A DNA stretch of 64,000 bases from Rhizobium esperanzae (GTDB lineage Bacteria; Pseudomonadota; Alphaproteobacteria; Rhizobiales; Rhizobiaceae): contig NZ_MXPU01000016.1 of the NCBI RefSeq assembly GCF_002204185.1, forward strand, positions 62,001-126,000, written 5' to 3'. Positions 9,292-17,671 of the stretch are shown piece after piece (positions within the stretch are counted from its first letter, which is position 1; every line of letters begins with the position of its first letter). The position numbers and the translations under genes are program-made. The notes beneath the pieces were generated by a model, which was not told where the DNA came from, searched no databases, and worked only from the letters and a program-made list of their open reading frames with translations.

Positions 9292-10191
9292 ATGTCCGAT
9301 CTCGATCTGAACCTTCTCGTCGCGCTGGATGCTTTGCTGGCCGAACAAAGCGTATCGGCTGCCGCCCGCCGAGTTGGCCTCAGCACATCCGCCATGAGCC
9401 GGACATTGTCACGCTTGAGGACTGCGCTCGGTGATCCGATCCTGGTGCCGGCCGGCCGCGGCATGGTTGCGACACCCCATGCCCTGACGATTGCCGAAGA
9501 CGTGCATCTGTTGAAAGACGCTGTGAAAGCGGTGTTGAGCCCGCCATCGACCCCCGACATTCGGGAGGTGAAGCGCCACTTCACGATCCGCGCCAATGAA
9601 GCCTTCGTGCTTCTCTATGCCGCGGATCTGAGCGCCGCAGTGACGAACGCCGCGCCGGGAATAAGGCTTCGCTTCGCGCCGAGATCCGACAAGGACGTGC
9701 AGGCATTGCGGGAGGCGGCAATAGATCTGGACATCGGCGTGCTCCCGCGCGACAGCGGGGAGCTCCGTTGCCAGAGCCTCTTCGAGGATCGGTTCGTCGG
9801 CGTCGCAAGGGTGGGGCATCCGATCTTCGAGGCAGACCGGATAACGGCCGAGCGGTATGCCGCCTGCGGCCACGTGCTCTTCTCGACGCAGGCGGACTAT
9901 GCCGGTCCGGTCGACAGGGCGCTCGCCGAACTGGGCTTGCATCGAGATGCCAGACTGATCGTGCCAAGTTTCCCGGCCGTGATCGCAGTTGCAGCCGCAT
10001 CCGATCTGATCGGTTCGGTTCCGAAGTCTTACTGCAAATCCGCGGCGACGAGAGAGATCAGAACCTTCGAACTGCCGGTCGCCGTGCCGGGTTTCAACAT
10101 CGTCCAGGCCTGGCACCCGCGCATGGACGCAGATCCCGCTCATCGCTGGCTGAGAGCGCTCATTTTCGAGACGTTCCACTCGATGAACTGA
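9292..10191 (+). CDS. LysR-family transcriptional regulator
   Basis: A 299-residue protein with an N-terminal winged helix-turn-helix (DLNLLVALDALLAEQSVSAAARRVGLSTSAMSRTLSRLR) and a C-terminal periplasmic-binding-protein-like effector domain. The opening MSDLDLNLLVALDALL resembles the NodD/NahR-type branch of the family. It is divergent from the MFS pump at 7789, and the palindrome at 9227-9241 is the likely operator. It probably activates or represses the pump in response to a small aromatic or drug-like ligand (inference). Confidence 0.93.
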   Translation: MSDLDLNLLVALDALLAEQSVSAAARRVGLSTSAMSRTLSRLRTALGDPILVPAGRGMVATPHALTIAEDVHLLKDAVKAVLSPPSTPDIREVKRHFTIRANEAFVLLYAADLSAAVTNAAPGIRLRFAPRSDKDVQALREAAIDLDIGVLPRDSGELRCQSLFEDRFVGVARVGHPIFEADRITAERYAACGHVLFSTQADYAGPVDRALAELGLHRDARLIVPSFPAVIAVAAASDLIGSVPKSYCKSAATREIRTFELPVAVPGFNIVQAWHPRMDADPAHRWLRALIFETFHSMN

Positions 10192-10311
10192 AGACGGGCC
10201 GGTCAGGGCCCCAGCTCTTCACGAAGACGCAGATATCCGCAAGCGCTTCGACGCCGGCTCATCGAGGGTCATGGGCTCGCCTCGGTCCGAGTGAAGCGAG
10301 CCCATCTAACC

Positions 10312-10755
10312 TCACTGCTCCGGCAGGATGATTTTCTTGGTGGTGGTACTCTTGACCGGCTTCTCGCCGGGCACATGCGACATGGTGCGGGTCGTGCTTT
10401 GCAGCGTGTCGCCATCGGTGCTGGTTTTGGTGCGGGACTTGCTGAACGTTCCCTTGTCGACCGCCTGGGCCTTGGTCTGTGCCTTGAGCTTGTCGCCATT
10501 GTCATTGATGTGCGTCTTGCTCTGCGCGTTGCCGTCGACGGTCGCGGCACTGCCTCCCGATCCGATCGAGGATGTCGTGCCGCCGTCGGTCCGGCAGGCG
10601 CCGGCGGTTCCGACCGAGCTTGCCGAGGTGTCTCCGGCCGAAGCGCTTCCGGCGGTTCCGACCGTTCCGGCCGCGTTGCATTCCTCCGCAAGACCGACCG
10701 AAGTGGAGGCGAGCAGCGCGATCGAGGCCGCTGCAATAAGGTTGATAGGTTTCAT
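10312..10755 (-). CDS. Exported Gly/Ser/Thr-rich protein, paralogue 1
   Basis: A 147-residue protein with a cleavable signal peptide (MKPINLIAAASIALLASTSVGLAEE). The mature part has short repeats such as SAGDTSASSVGTAG and SSIGSGG, then a lysine/threonine-rich C terminus (KSRTKTSTDGDTLQSTTRTM). It is the third of three co-directional, similarly built genes (10312-11631). Low-complexity composition suggests a periplasmic or secreted, intrinsically disordered protein. No function is recognised. Confidence 0.75.
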   Translation of the reverse strand: MKPINLIAAASIALLASTSVGLAEECNAAGTVGTAGSASAGDTSASSVGTAGACRTDGGTTSSIGSGGSAATVDGNAQSKTHINDNGDKLKAQTKAQAVDKGTFSKSRTKTSTDGDTLQSTTRTMSHVPGEKPVKSTTTKKIILPEQ

Positions 10756-10764
10756 TGCCGTCTC

Positions 10765-11109
10765 CTATTTCGCAGGTTTCGTTACCGAACAGGTTCCATC
10801 GGAACGCTTGGTGATGACGGTGCCGTCAGGCCGGGTGATGCTTGCGGTGGAATAGCTGTCGACGCTACCCGATCCGGCCGAGGAGCCGGCAGAGGCGGAT
10901 GACGAGGACGAGCCGGCCGACCCGCTTCCAGTTGTGGTCGAGGAAGACACCTGCCCATTGCCAGCCGTCACGGTGGTGGACGTATTACCCGCCTGTGACT
11001 GAACGATCGTGCAGGTCGTTCCGTCATCGAGCTTGATCTCCTCCGACATGGTTGGGCCGGCGATCACAGCGAGCGAAGCGGCGAGTGCGATTGTGGAAAA
11101 CCGGGTCAT
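10765..11109 (-). CDS. Exported Gly/Ser/Thr-rich protein, paralogue 2
   Basis: A 114-residue protein from the ATG at 11109 (a start 5 codons upstream at 11124 also exists). A signal peptide (MTRFSTIALAASLAVIAGPTMS) is followed by EEIKLDDGTTCTIVQ, a Ser/Gly-rich middle, and a C-terminal unit that again has a DGT motif and a cysteine (RPDGTVITKRSDGTCSVTK). The two DGTxC-type elements at both ends suggest an internal duplication around the low-complexity centre. It ends 9 bp before paralogue 1. Function unknown. Confidence 0.72.
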   Translation of the reverse strand: MTRFSTIALAASLAVIAGPTMSEEIKLDDGTTCTIVQSQAGNTSTTVTAGNGQVSSSTTTGSGSAGSSSSSASAGSSAGSGSVDSYSTASITRPDGTVITKRSDGTCSVTKPAK

Positions 11110-11160
11110 TGGTTTATCTCCCAAGGGTTTGGCCGACGCCGCAAGGGCGCCGGCCCGGGA

Positions 11161-11631
11161 TTATTTGCAGTCCTCGGTGCCGGGGGCATCCTTCTTGACC
11201 TGGCCGGGCGCGCAGCCCTTCTTGCCCTGGTTGTCATGCGAGGTGCCTGCCGCACTGCTGCCGGTGCCGACCGTGCTGCCGGTCTTGTCTCCGTCAGCCG
11301 ACGAAGCCCCGGTGCCGACGCTCGATGCCGCATTCGCATCGCCCGAGCCTGCGGCCGAACCGCCGGTGCCGACCGTGCTGCTGGACGTGCCGCCGCCGGC
11401 CGATGAGCCGCCGGTGGCGGTGGTCGAAGACGTGCCGGATTTGCAGGTCGTCGTACCGTCCGGGCAGGTGCCTCCGGCAGAGCTGCCACCAGTCCCGACG
11501 GTGCTGCTCGCAGTTCCGCCGCCGGCCGTCGAACCGCCGGTTCCGACCGTGCTTGACGATTGCGCAAAGCCGGACGCCGCCGTGCCGGCCAGAAGGGCCG
11601 CCGCCAATGCCAAATGTGTTACCTTCATCAT
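11161..11631 (-). CDS. Exported protein with STVGTGGS repeats, paralogue 3
   Basis: The ATG at 11631 is preceded by a good ribosome site (GGAGGAA, 7 nt spacing), giving 156 residues: signal peptide MMKVTHLALAAALLAGTAASGFAQ, then at least five imperfect repeats of SSTVGTGGS(S/T)AGG, an inserted CPDGTTTCKSG, and a C-terminal GCAPGQVKKDAPGTEDCK tail with two cysteines. It heads the cluster of three exported low-complexity proteins. Probably an extracytoplasmic disordered or matrix protein (inference); function unknown. Confidence 0.78.
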   Translation of the reverse strand: MMKVTHLALAAALLAGTAASGFAQSSSTVGTGGSTAGGGTASSTVGTGGSSAGGTCPDGTTTCKSGTSSTTATGGSSAGGGTSSSTVGTGGSAAGSGDANAASSVGTGASSADGDKTGSTVGTGSSAAGTSHDNQGKKGCAPGQVKKDAPGTEDCK

Positions 11632-11861
11632 GGTGAAATTCCTCCGTTTGTTGTTGAGCAACTGCCGCATCCGGAGAGGATGGACAGCTCCCTGACAAAC
11701 TTCGGTTGGATCAGGCTGTTCCTATGCTGGGCATTCAGTCGGAAAGGCCTCGGACCTTGGTCTGAGCCGCAGCAGCAGGAGGGCTGTTCGCGGGAATCAT
11801 TTAGTCCGATGGCATCGAGCGAGCGCCGGCCGAGCTCGCTCGGCTGCAGCTTCGCAACCAT

Positions 11862-12548
11862 CTACCCCTCGACCGGAAACAGCCTCAGAAACTGTCGGTC
11901 GCCTTCCGGCGAAAAGAGGATCGAGCGGCTTTCGGCGGTGCGCCGGGCCCAGCCCTTGTCGAGGAAGCTCGACAGCAGCGCCTTGCCGAGGCTGCCGGCC
12001 AGATGCGCTCGTCTTTCGCTCCAGTCGAGGCAGGAGCGGCAGAGCGGGCGGCGCGACGATTTGAGGGCGCCGACATCGATGCCGATGCCTTTGAGGTCGT
12101 TTTCGCCCTTTTCCGTCAGTGCCAGGCCGTCGCCGACCGCTGCGATCGAGCCTGACGCAATCAGGCTGTCGAGCATGCGCACGCCGTAATCGCCGGCCAG
12201 ATGATCATAGCAGATGCGCGCCTTGCGCAGCGCCGGTTCCTTCGGTCCCGGCCGGTGGCGCAGATGCCCGCGCCCGGCGGCAAAGCCCATCATGCTTTCG
12301 ATCAGCCGGGCGACGGCCTCGTCGGCCAGCGTAAAATAGCGATGGCGCCCCTGCTTGCGCTGGGCAAGCAGCCCGCCGGCCTCGAGCTTGGCAAGATGGG
12401 AGCTCGCCGTCTGCAGCGTGATGCCGCCGACGCCGGCAAGCTCGGTTGCGGTCAGCGCCCGGCCGCCGGTCAGCGCCGCCAGCATGTTGGCCCGCGCCGG
12501 ATCGCCGATGAGCGCGCCGATCTGCGCAATGTCAGGACCTTCCTTCAT
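11862..12548 (-). CDS. ArsR-family winged-helix repressor
   Basis: A 228-residue protein whose first 100 residues are an ArsR-type winged helix (IGDPARANMLAALTGGRALTATELAGVGGITLQTASSHLAKLEAGGLL). The longer C-terminal part (RICYDHLAGDYGVRMLDSLI and CRSCLDWSERRAHLAGSLG, with two cysteines) exceeds the classical 100-residue ArsR size and is typical of a long subgroup seen beside small metabolic genes. It is divergent from the NIPSNAP/ABM pair at 12618-13294 with a 69-bp spacer, so it probably represses them. The inducer is unknown. Confidence 0.88.
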   Translation of the reverse strand: MKEGPDIAQIGALIGDPARANMLAALTGGRALTATELAGVGGITLQTASSHLAKLEAGGLLAQRKQGRHRYFTLADEAVARLIESMMGFAAGRGHLRHRPGPKEPALRKARICYDHLAGDYGVRMLDSLIASGSIAAVGDGLALTEKGENDLKGIGIDVGALKSSRRPLCRSCLDWSERRAHLAGSLGKALLSSFLDKGWARRTAESRSILFSPEGDRQFLRLFPVEG

Positions 12549-12617
12549 AGTTCGATCGTAACCGAAACATCGCCGTCAGGCAATGTGCGAAAACGGGCTG
12601 GCACAAAGGAGAACCCG

Positions 12618-12947
12618 ATGATCACCTGCTTCATTCGCTACGAGATCGACCCCTTCAAGAAGGAGGCCTTCGCCGAATATGCCCGCAACTGGGGCCAGGC
12701 GATCCCTCGGAACGGCGCCGACCTGATTGGTTATTTCGGCCCGCACGAGGGATCTGCGACGACGGCTTACGGCGTCTACAACATCGAAAGCCTCGCCGCT
12801 TACGAAACCTATCGCGCCAGGCTGGCCGCCGACCCGCTCGGCCGCGACAATTACGAATTCGCCCGGCGCGAAGCCTTCATCCGCAAGGAGGACCGGATCT
12901 TCCTCAAAAACGTCTCAGCCCCTCACGCCAGGCTGGTGCTGCCATGA
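12618..12947 (+). CDS. NIPSNAP-family protein
   Basis: A 109-residue single-domain protein (MITCFIRYEIDPFKKEAFAEYARNW...) with the alpha-beta barrel ferredoxin-like pattern of NIPSNAP, and the conserved ending FLKNVSAPHARLVLP. The start is chosen at the ATG at 12618 because AAAGGAG lies 7 nt upstream and the family begins at this point. It overlaps the next gene by 4 bp (ATGA). Likely regulated by the divergent ArsR protein. Biochemical role unknown; NIPSNAP proteins often sit beside ABM-type monooxygenases. Confidence 0.88.
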   Translation: MITCFIRYEIDPFKKEAFAEYARNWGQAIPRNGADLIGYFGPHEGSATTAYGVYNIESLAAYETYRARLAADPLGRDNYEFARREAFIRKEDRIFLKNVSAPHARLVLP

Positions 12948-13294
12948 TCGCCGTCATCTTCGAAGTCATGCCCTATATGGGCGAACGCCACAAATATCTC
13001 GATCTCGCCGGCGAACTCAGATCAGAGCTAGAAAAGATCGACGGCTTCATCTCGATCGAGCGTTTCGAAAGCCTGACGAACCGCGGCAAGCTGCTGTCGC
13101 TCTCCTTCTTCCGCGACGAAGAGGCGGTCAAAAAATGGCGCAACCTCGAAGCCCATCGCGCCGCCCAGCAAGCCGGCCGCGGCGGCATCTTCGCCGATTA
13201 CCGCCTGCGCATCGCCAGCGTCGTGCGCGACTACGGCATGTTCGAACGCGACGAGGCGCCGGCCGATAGCCGCAGCGTGCATGATGCGGCGTGA
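12944..13294 (+). CDS. Antibiotic biosynthesis monooxygenase (ABM) domain protein
   Basis: A 116-residue protein with the ABM dimeric alpha-beta barrel signature (MIAVIFEVMPYMGERHKYLDLAGELRSELEKIDGFISIERFES...LSFFRDEEAVKKWRNLEAHRAAQQAGR). Members act on quinone-like or haem substrates without cofactors, or have no known reaction. It is translationally coupled to the NIPSNAP gene (ATGA overlap) and completes a two-gene operon opposite the ArsR regulator. Confidence 0.87.
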   Translation: MIAVIFEVMPYMGERHKYLDLAGELRSELEKIDGFISIERFESLTNRGKLLSLSFFRDEEAVKKWRNLEAHRAAQQAGRGGIFADYRLRIASVVRDYGMFERDEAPADSRSVHDAA

Positions 13295-13399
13295 CTGGGG
13301 CAATTAATTCCCGAAATCGGCCACCCCTTCAGGCTTTGGTAACTAAGTTGCGTAACCATAACGGAGAGTTAAGCGTACAGCGTATGAGTGAGTATCAGA

Positions 13400-14542
13400 A
13401 TGGCATCAGTTTTTCCGCTTGCCGACCTCAAGGCCTCCGTCAAGTCGGATTCCCGGCCGGACTCCTGGGTTGACACGATCATCAAGGGTGACTGCGTCAG
13501 CGCCCTTGAAGCCTTGCCCACCCACTCCGTCGATGTGATCTTTGCCGACCCGCCGTATAATCTCCAGCTCGGCGGGTCGCTGCACCGTCCCGATCAGTCG
13601 CTGGTCGATGCCGTCGATGACGAATGGGATCAGTTCGCCTCCTTCGAGGCCTATGACGCCTTCACCCGCGCCTGGCTGCTGGCCTGCCGCCGTGTCTTGA
13701 AGCCGACGGGCTCGATCTGGGTGATCGGCTCCTATCACAATATCTTCCGCGTCGGTGCGACGCTCCAGGATCTGAACTTCTGGATCCTCAACGACATCAT
13801 CTGGCGCAAGACCAATCCGATGCCGAATTTCAAGGGTCGCCGGTTCCAGAACGCCCATGAGACGATGATCTGGGCAAGCCCCAATGCCAAGGCCAAGGGA
13901 TACACCTTCAATTACGATGCGATGAAGGCCGCCAATGACGACGTGCAGATGCGCTCCGACTGGCTGTTCCCGATCTGCAACGGCAATGAGCGGCTGAAGG
14001 GTGAGGACGGCAAGAAGGTGCATCCGACGCAGAAGCCGGAAGCGCTGCTTGCCCGTGTCATCATGGCCTCGACCAAACCAGGCGATATCGTGCTCGATCC
14101 CTTCTTCGGCTCCGGCACGACGGGCGCCGTCGCCAAGCGTCTCGGCCGTCACTTCGTCGGCATCGAGCGCGAGCAGGATTATATCGATGCGGCATCGGCC
14201 CGCATCGCCGCCGTCGAGCCGCTCGGCAAGGCGGAACTCACCGTCATGACCGGCAAGAAGGCCGAGGTTCGCGTCGCCTTCAACGTGCTCGTCGAAAGCG
14301 GCCTGATCAAGCCCGGCCAGGTGCTGACCGACGCCAAGCGTCGCTACAGCGCCATCGTTCGGGCCGACGGTACCGTCGCATCAGGCGGCGAGGCCGGCTC
14401 CATTCATCGCCTCGGCGCCAAGGTGCAGGGTCTCGATGCATGCAACGGATGGACCTTCTGGCATTTCGAAGACGGGCAATCCCTGCGCCCGATCGACGAT
14501 CTGAGGTCCGTCATCCGCAGTGATCTGGCAAAGGTGGAGTGA
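13400..14542 (+). CDS. ccrM: CcrM-type adenine DNA methyltransferase (GANTC)
   Basis: A 380-residue beta-class N6-adenine methyltransferase. The catalytic DPPY lies in DVIFADPPYNLQLGG near the N terminus and the SAM-binding FGSGTTGAVAKRLGRHFVGIE lies after it. The extra C-terminal domain (about the last 85 residues, VRVAFNVLVESGLIKPGQVL...CNGWTFWHFED) is the DNA-recognition tail specific to CcrM. In alphaproteobacteria this enzyme methylates GANTC and times cell-cycle transcription; it is essential in several rhizobia. The ATG at 13400 matches the usual MASVFPLADLK start; a GTG at 13388 is an alternative. Confidence 0.96.
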   Translation: MASVFPLADLKASVKSDSRPDSWVDTIIKGDCVSALEALPTHSVDVIFADPPYNLQLGGSLHRPDQSLVDAVDDEWDQFASFEAYDAFTRAWLLACRRVLKPTGSIWVIGSYHNIFRVGATLQDLNFWILNDIIWRKTNPMPNFKGRRFQNAHETMIWASPNAKAKGYTFNYDAMKAANDDVQMRSDWLFPICNGNERLKGEDGKKVHPTQKPEALLARVIMASTKPGDIVLDPFFGSGTTGAVAKRLGRHFVGIEREQDYIDAASARIAAVEPLGKAELTVMTGKKAEVRVAFNVLVESGLIKPGQVLTDAKRRYSAIVRADGTVASGGEAGSIHRLGAKVQGLDACNGWTFWHFEDGQSLRPIDDLRSVIRSDLAKVE

Positions 14543-14603
14543 GCAGCGCCTTCGCGGGATCGAGATACCTTCTTCCGGTTTCCTCCAGTTGCGGAAGAAG
14601 GCC

Positions 14604-14640
14604 AAGGCGCCCGGGGTTCAAACCTCGGGCGTCTTCTATT
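14604..14640 (+). terminator. Hairpin terminator after ccrM
   Basis: AAGGCGCCCGGGG pairs with CCTCGGGCGTCTT across a 6-nt loop, followed by CTATTTT. The T-run is weak, but the position between the convergent ccrM and SnoaL-like genes fits a terminator. Confidence 0.6.
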
Positions 14641-15006
14641 TTAGAAATCCTTGTAGTCGGTGACGTCGACGCGGACGATGCGGCCGACCGTATTGAAGGT
14701 GATCGTCTCCTCGCCCTCGCGGATCAGCGGCTTGCCTGTCTTGCCGTGGGTGGCGCGGAGCGACCAGACGGCCCGGCCCGACAGCGGCGTCAGTGTCTCC
14801 ACAAGCGAATTTTCCGCCGTCTGATCGGGATAATCGTCGAAATAGCGCCGGAAGGCGGCCATGATCTCGCTCCGTCCGGCAAGGCTGCCGACGCCATTCG
14901 AGACATAGGTCGCGTCCTCGGCGAAATAGGCCTCGATTGCGGGAAAATCGAGAGCGTTGATGGCGGCGTGGAAGCGCTCGATTTCCTCTGCCGGGTCGAA
15001 AGCCAT
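14641..15006 (-). CDS. SnoaL/NTF2-like protein
   Basis: A 121-residue protein with the cone-shaped NTF2/SnoaL fold pattern (EEIERFHAAINALDFPAIEAYFAEDATYVSNGVGSLAGRSEIMAAFRRYFDDYPD). The fold is used by ketosteroid isomerases, polyketide cyclases and many uncharacterised small proteins; the catalytic role here cannot be assigned. It follows the HAD gene by 4 bp and is the last gene of the mutY-HAD-SnoaL minus-strand unit. Confidence 0.83.
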   Translation of the reverse strand: MAFDPAEEIERFHAAINALDFPAIEAYFAEDATYVSNGVGSLAGRSEIMAAFRRYFDDYPDQTAENSLVETLTPLSGRAVWSLRATHGKTGKPLIREGEETITFNTVGRIVRVDVTDYKDF

Positions 15007-15010
15007 GGTC

Positions 15011-15631
15011 TCAGACCTTCAATCCGTAAGCGGCGAGATCGTTGCGCAGCTTCTCGGCGCCCGAAAACAGCACCGCGTTCCAGCCGAACGTCTTGGCGCC
15101 TTCGACATTAACAGGCGCGTCGTCGATGAAGATCGTTGCCTTGGGATCGAGGCCAAAGCTGTTCGTATGGCTGTCGTAGATCGCGGCATCCGGCTTGATC
15201 AGGCCGACATCGCCGGAAACGGTCACGCCGCGCGGCAGCTTGAGGAAGGGAAAGCGCTCCTGCGCCTCGCGGAAGGTGTCGGAGGCGAAGTTGGTCAGCA
15301 TCGTCACGTCGCGGCCTTCGGCGATCAGCCCTTCCATGATGGCGACGCTCTCGTCATAGGCGTGCGGCACCATCTCGTGCCAATATTTGCGAAAAGCGCG
15401 GATGTGCTCTTCGCGGGCCGGGTGCTCAGCAATCAGCAGCGCCTCGGCCTCTTCCCAGGTGCGGCCGCGGTCCTGCTCGATGTTCCAGTCGTGGGTGCAG
15501 ATATTGGCGAAGAACCAGTTGCGCTCCGTTTCATCGGGAATGAGGCGTGCGAAGGGAAGGTGCGGATCGTAATGAATAAGGACTTTGCCGATATCGAAAA
15601 CGATATGTTTTATCTCAGTCGTCATGGTCAT
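15011..15631 (-). CDS. HAD-superfamily hydrolase (YihX-like)
   Basis: A 206-residue HAD protein with motif I FDIGKVLIHYD, motif II LTNFAS, and motif III/IV GLIKPDAAIYDSH...IFIDDAPVNVEGAKTFGWNAVLF. The glycine in place of the second motif-I aspartate is characteristic of the YihX/epoxide-hydrolase-N group, whose members dephosphorylate sugar phosphates such as glucose-1-phosphate. Its start overlaps the stop of mutY by 4 bp (ATGA), so it is co-translated with mutY. Confidence 0.9.
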   Translation of the reverse strand: MTMTTEIKHIVFDIGKVLIHYDPHLPFARLIPDETERNWFFANICTHDWNIEQDRGRTWEEAEALLIAEHPAREEHIRAFRKYWHEMVPHAYDESVAIMEGLIAEGRDVTMLTNFASDTFREAQERFPFLKLPRGVTVSGDVGLIKPDAAIYDSHTNSFGLDPKATIFIDDAPVNVEGAKTFGWNAVLFSGAEKLRNDLAAYGLKV

Positions 15632-16731
15632 GCCTTGGATGTTTTGAATGCGAGAGGAATAGCCGCTGCAATTGCTTTTTTCATGATGGTCGGCAACGCC
15701 TGCGCTTCAAGATTTGTAACCGGCTCCCACCATTCGTCATTCACGCCATCGTTCGGCTTCGGCTTTGCGGCGATCGCCACCCGCCAGATCGACAGTCGGA
15801 GCTCGAAATGGGTGAAGACATGGATCACGGTGCCGCAGGCCTGCCAGGCCGCCTCGAAGGGCGCGGCCGCAGAAGAGGTCTCGCCGTCGAGCCGCGCCGT
15901 CCAGGCCGTCGTCGGTACCTCGGTCATGCCGCCGAGCAGCCCGCTTTCGGCGCGCCGCCTGAGCAGGATCTCGCCATCGCCGCTCACCGCGATAAAGGCC
16001 GCGCCATGGCGCACCGGCTTTTCCTTCTTCGCCGCCTTGACCGGAAAGAGCTCGGGGTCGGAATGCTTCAGTGCCTGACAGGCATCGCGGAACGGACAGA
16101 GCGAACAGGCCGGCCGCTTGGGCGTGCAGATCGTCGCTCCGAGATCCATCATTGCCTGGGCGAAATCGCCGGGCCGGCCTGACGGCGTCAGCAGTGCCAC
16201 CTTCGCCTTCATCGCCGGCTTGGCGGCTGGAAGGGGCGCTTCGATCGCATAAAGCCTTGAAATCACCCGCTCGACATTGCCGTCCATCACGGCAGCCTGC
16301 CGATTGAAGGCGATGGCAGCGACGGCTGCAGCGGTATAATCGCCGATGCCCGGCAGCGATTTGAGGCCCTCTTCGGTGTCGGGAAAAACGCCGCCATGCT
16401 CTTTCGCCACGGCCTCGGCGCATTTCTTCAAATTGCGGGCGCGGGCGTAATAGCCGAGCCCCGCCCAGGCGGCCATGACAGCGTCGTTCTCGGCCGCGGC
16501 TAGATCGGTCACTTCGGGCCAGCGCTCAAGAAACTTCTCGAAATAGGGTTTGACCGCCTGAACCGTCGTCTGCTGCAGCATCACTTCGGAAAGCCAGACG
16601 CGATAGGGATCGGGTTTGACGCCGCGTGCCGCCATGCCGGGTGAGATGCGCCAGGGCAGGTCGCGGTGATGGCGGTCGTACCAGTCGAGCAGGGGCTTGG
16701 CGGAGGGCGTGTCGAGTATCGTGATCGTCAT
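15628..16731 (-). CDS. mutY: A/G-specific adenine DNA glycosylase MutY
   Basis: A 367-residue base-excision repair enzyme that removes adenine mispaired with 8-oxoguanine. The catalytic glutamate is E49 in SEVMLQQTTV, the helix-hairpin-helix is LPGIGDYTAAAVAAIAFN, and the 4Fe-4S cluster ligands are C-x6-C-x2-C-x5-C (CTPKRPACSLCPFRDAC). The C-terminal NUDIX-like domain that reads 8-oxoG begins near ALKHSDPELFPVK. Start at the ATG 16731 (MTITIL); longer in-frame extensions run back through the divergent gene and lack family features. It is divergent from the DUF721 gene with a 96-bp spacer. Confidence 0.96.
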   Translation of the reverse strand: MTITILDTPSAKPLLDWYDRHHRDLPWRISPGMAARGVKPDPYRVWLSEVMLQQTTVQAVKPYFEKFLERWPEVTDLAAAENDAVMAAWAGLGYYARARNLKKCAEAVAKEHGGVFPDTEEGLKSLPGIGDYTAAAVAAIAFNRQAAVMDGNVERVISRLYAIEAPLPAAKPAMKAKVALLTPSGRPGDFAQAMMDLGATICTPKRPACSLCPFRDACQALKHSDPELFPVKAAKKEKPVRHGAAFIAVSGDGEILLRRRAESGLLGGMTEVPTTAWTARLDGETSSAAAPFEAAWQACGTVIHVFTHFELRLSIWRVAIAAKPKPNDGVNDEWWEPVTNLEAQALPTIMKKAIAAAIPLAFKTSKA

Positions 16732-16827
16732 GATTTGCCGGGATCGGGGGAAGTGCCTATACTTGGCGAAGCAATGCCGCGCGATCAAGTCGGTCCCGTC
16801 ACTTCGCGGCAGCGCCCAAGGTTTTCG

Positions 16828-17319
16828 ATGAGTTATCCACGCAAAGGTGCAAAGCAGATTTCCGAGCTGGCGAACGGGCTGATCGATCCCGTCCTGGCGC
16901 GCCGCGCCGGCATCAACACGGCGCTGCTCGGCTCCTGGAGCGAAATCGCCGGCGAGGATTTCGCCGATTGCACCCGGCCAGAGAAAATCGCCTGGGCCCG
17001 CGGCGGCGGCGATGACGGCAGCTTCCGCCCCGGCGTGCTGACGATCGCCTGCGAAGGTGCCCGCGCACTTTTCCTCACCCATGCCCAGGGCGAACTGATC
17101 CAGCGCATCAACAGCTTCTTCGGCTTCGCCGCCGTCCACCAGATCCGCATCGTCCAGAAGCCGGTCTCCCAGGCCATCCGCCGCTCCCGCACTCCGCCGC
17201 CACTGAAGGGCGAAGCCGCCCGCAAGCTCGAAGGCATGATGGAAGGCATCGAGGGCGACAAGCTGCGCCAGGCGATCCAGCGGCTGGGCACCGCGGTGAT
17301 GGGCAAGCGGGGACGATGA
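16828..17319 (+). CDS. DUF721 / DciA-like protein
   Basis: A 163-residue protein whose centre (LLGSWSEIAGEDFADCTRPEKIAW...GVLTIACEGARALFLTHAQGELIQRINSFFGFAAVHQIRIVQ) is the KH-like DUF721 domain. DciA proteins of this family load the replicative helicase in bacteria that lack DnaC; rhizobia lack DnaC, so this role is plausible by inference. The start ATG at 16828 follows a spacer shared with divergent mutY. The basic, proline-containing C terminus (IRRSRTPPPLKG) is probably disordered. Confidence 0.85.
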   Translation: MSYPRKGAKQISELANGLIDPVLARRAGINTALLGSWSEIAGEDFADCTRPEKIAWARGGGDDGSFRPGVLTIACEGARALFLTHAQGELIQRINSFFGFAAVHQIRIVQKPVSQAIRRSRTPPPLKGEAARKLEGMMEGIEGDKLRQAIQRLGTAVMGKRGR

Positions 17320-17395
17320 ACTGCGCCAAATGTCAAACTTCACTTGAAGTGCTCCACGGGTGTATTACACTGTAATCATCTGACGGAGGCACAGG

Positions 17396-17671
17396 ATGCG
17401 CAGCAGCAAACCCATTACGGTCACGCTCGGCAGTCAGCAGAAAAGCTTGGACGCCCGGCTGCAATCGGGTGCCTATAGCTCTGCAAGCGAGGTTATCCGA
17501 GCTGCTTTGCGCGCGCTCGACCGGGAAGAAGATGCGATCGACGAAATCATGCGCCAGAAAATTCGCGAGGCTATCGACGATCCGGGTTCGGATATTGATG
17601 CCGATACGGTGTTTGAGCGGCTCGAACATCTCCATGCCGAACGCGTGAAGGCTGGGCGCGGTGGCGTTTAA
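17396..17671 (+). CDS. parD: ParD-like antitoxin
   Basis: A 91-residue antitoxin with an N-terminal ribbon-helix-helix (KPITVTLGSQQKSLDARLQSGAYSSASEVIRAALRALDREE) that should bind its own promoter as a dimer, and a C-terminal acidic toxin-binding tail. It overlaps the toxin gene by 11 bp. The spacer at 17320-17395 contains GTGTATTACACTGTAAT with the inverted pair ATTACA/TGTAAT, a candidate autoregulatory operator. Confidence 0.9.
   Translation: MRSSKPITVTLGSQQKSLDARLQSGAYSSASEVIRAALRALDREEDAIDEIMRQKIREAIDDPGSDIDADTVFERLEHLHAERVKAGRGGV

Noticed and set aside
13300..13400. CtrA binding box upstream of ccrM
   Set aside because: TAAC-N6-TTAA-like words are present, but no convincing TTAA-N7-TTAA pair could be placed, so it is not listed as a feature.
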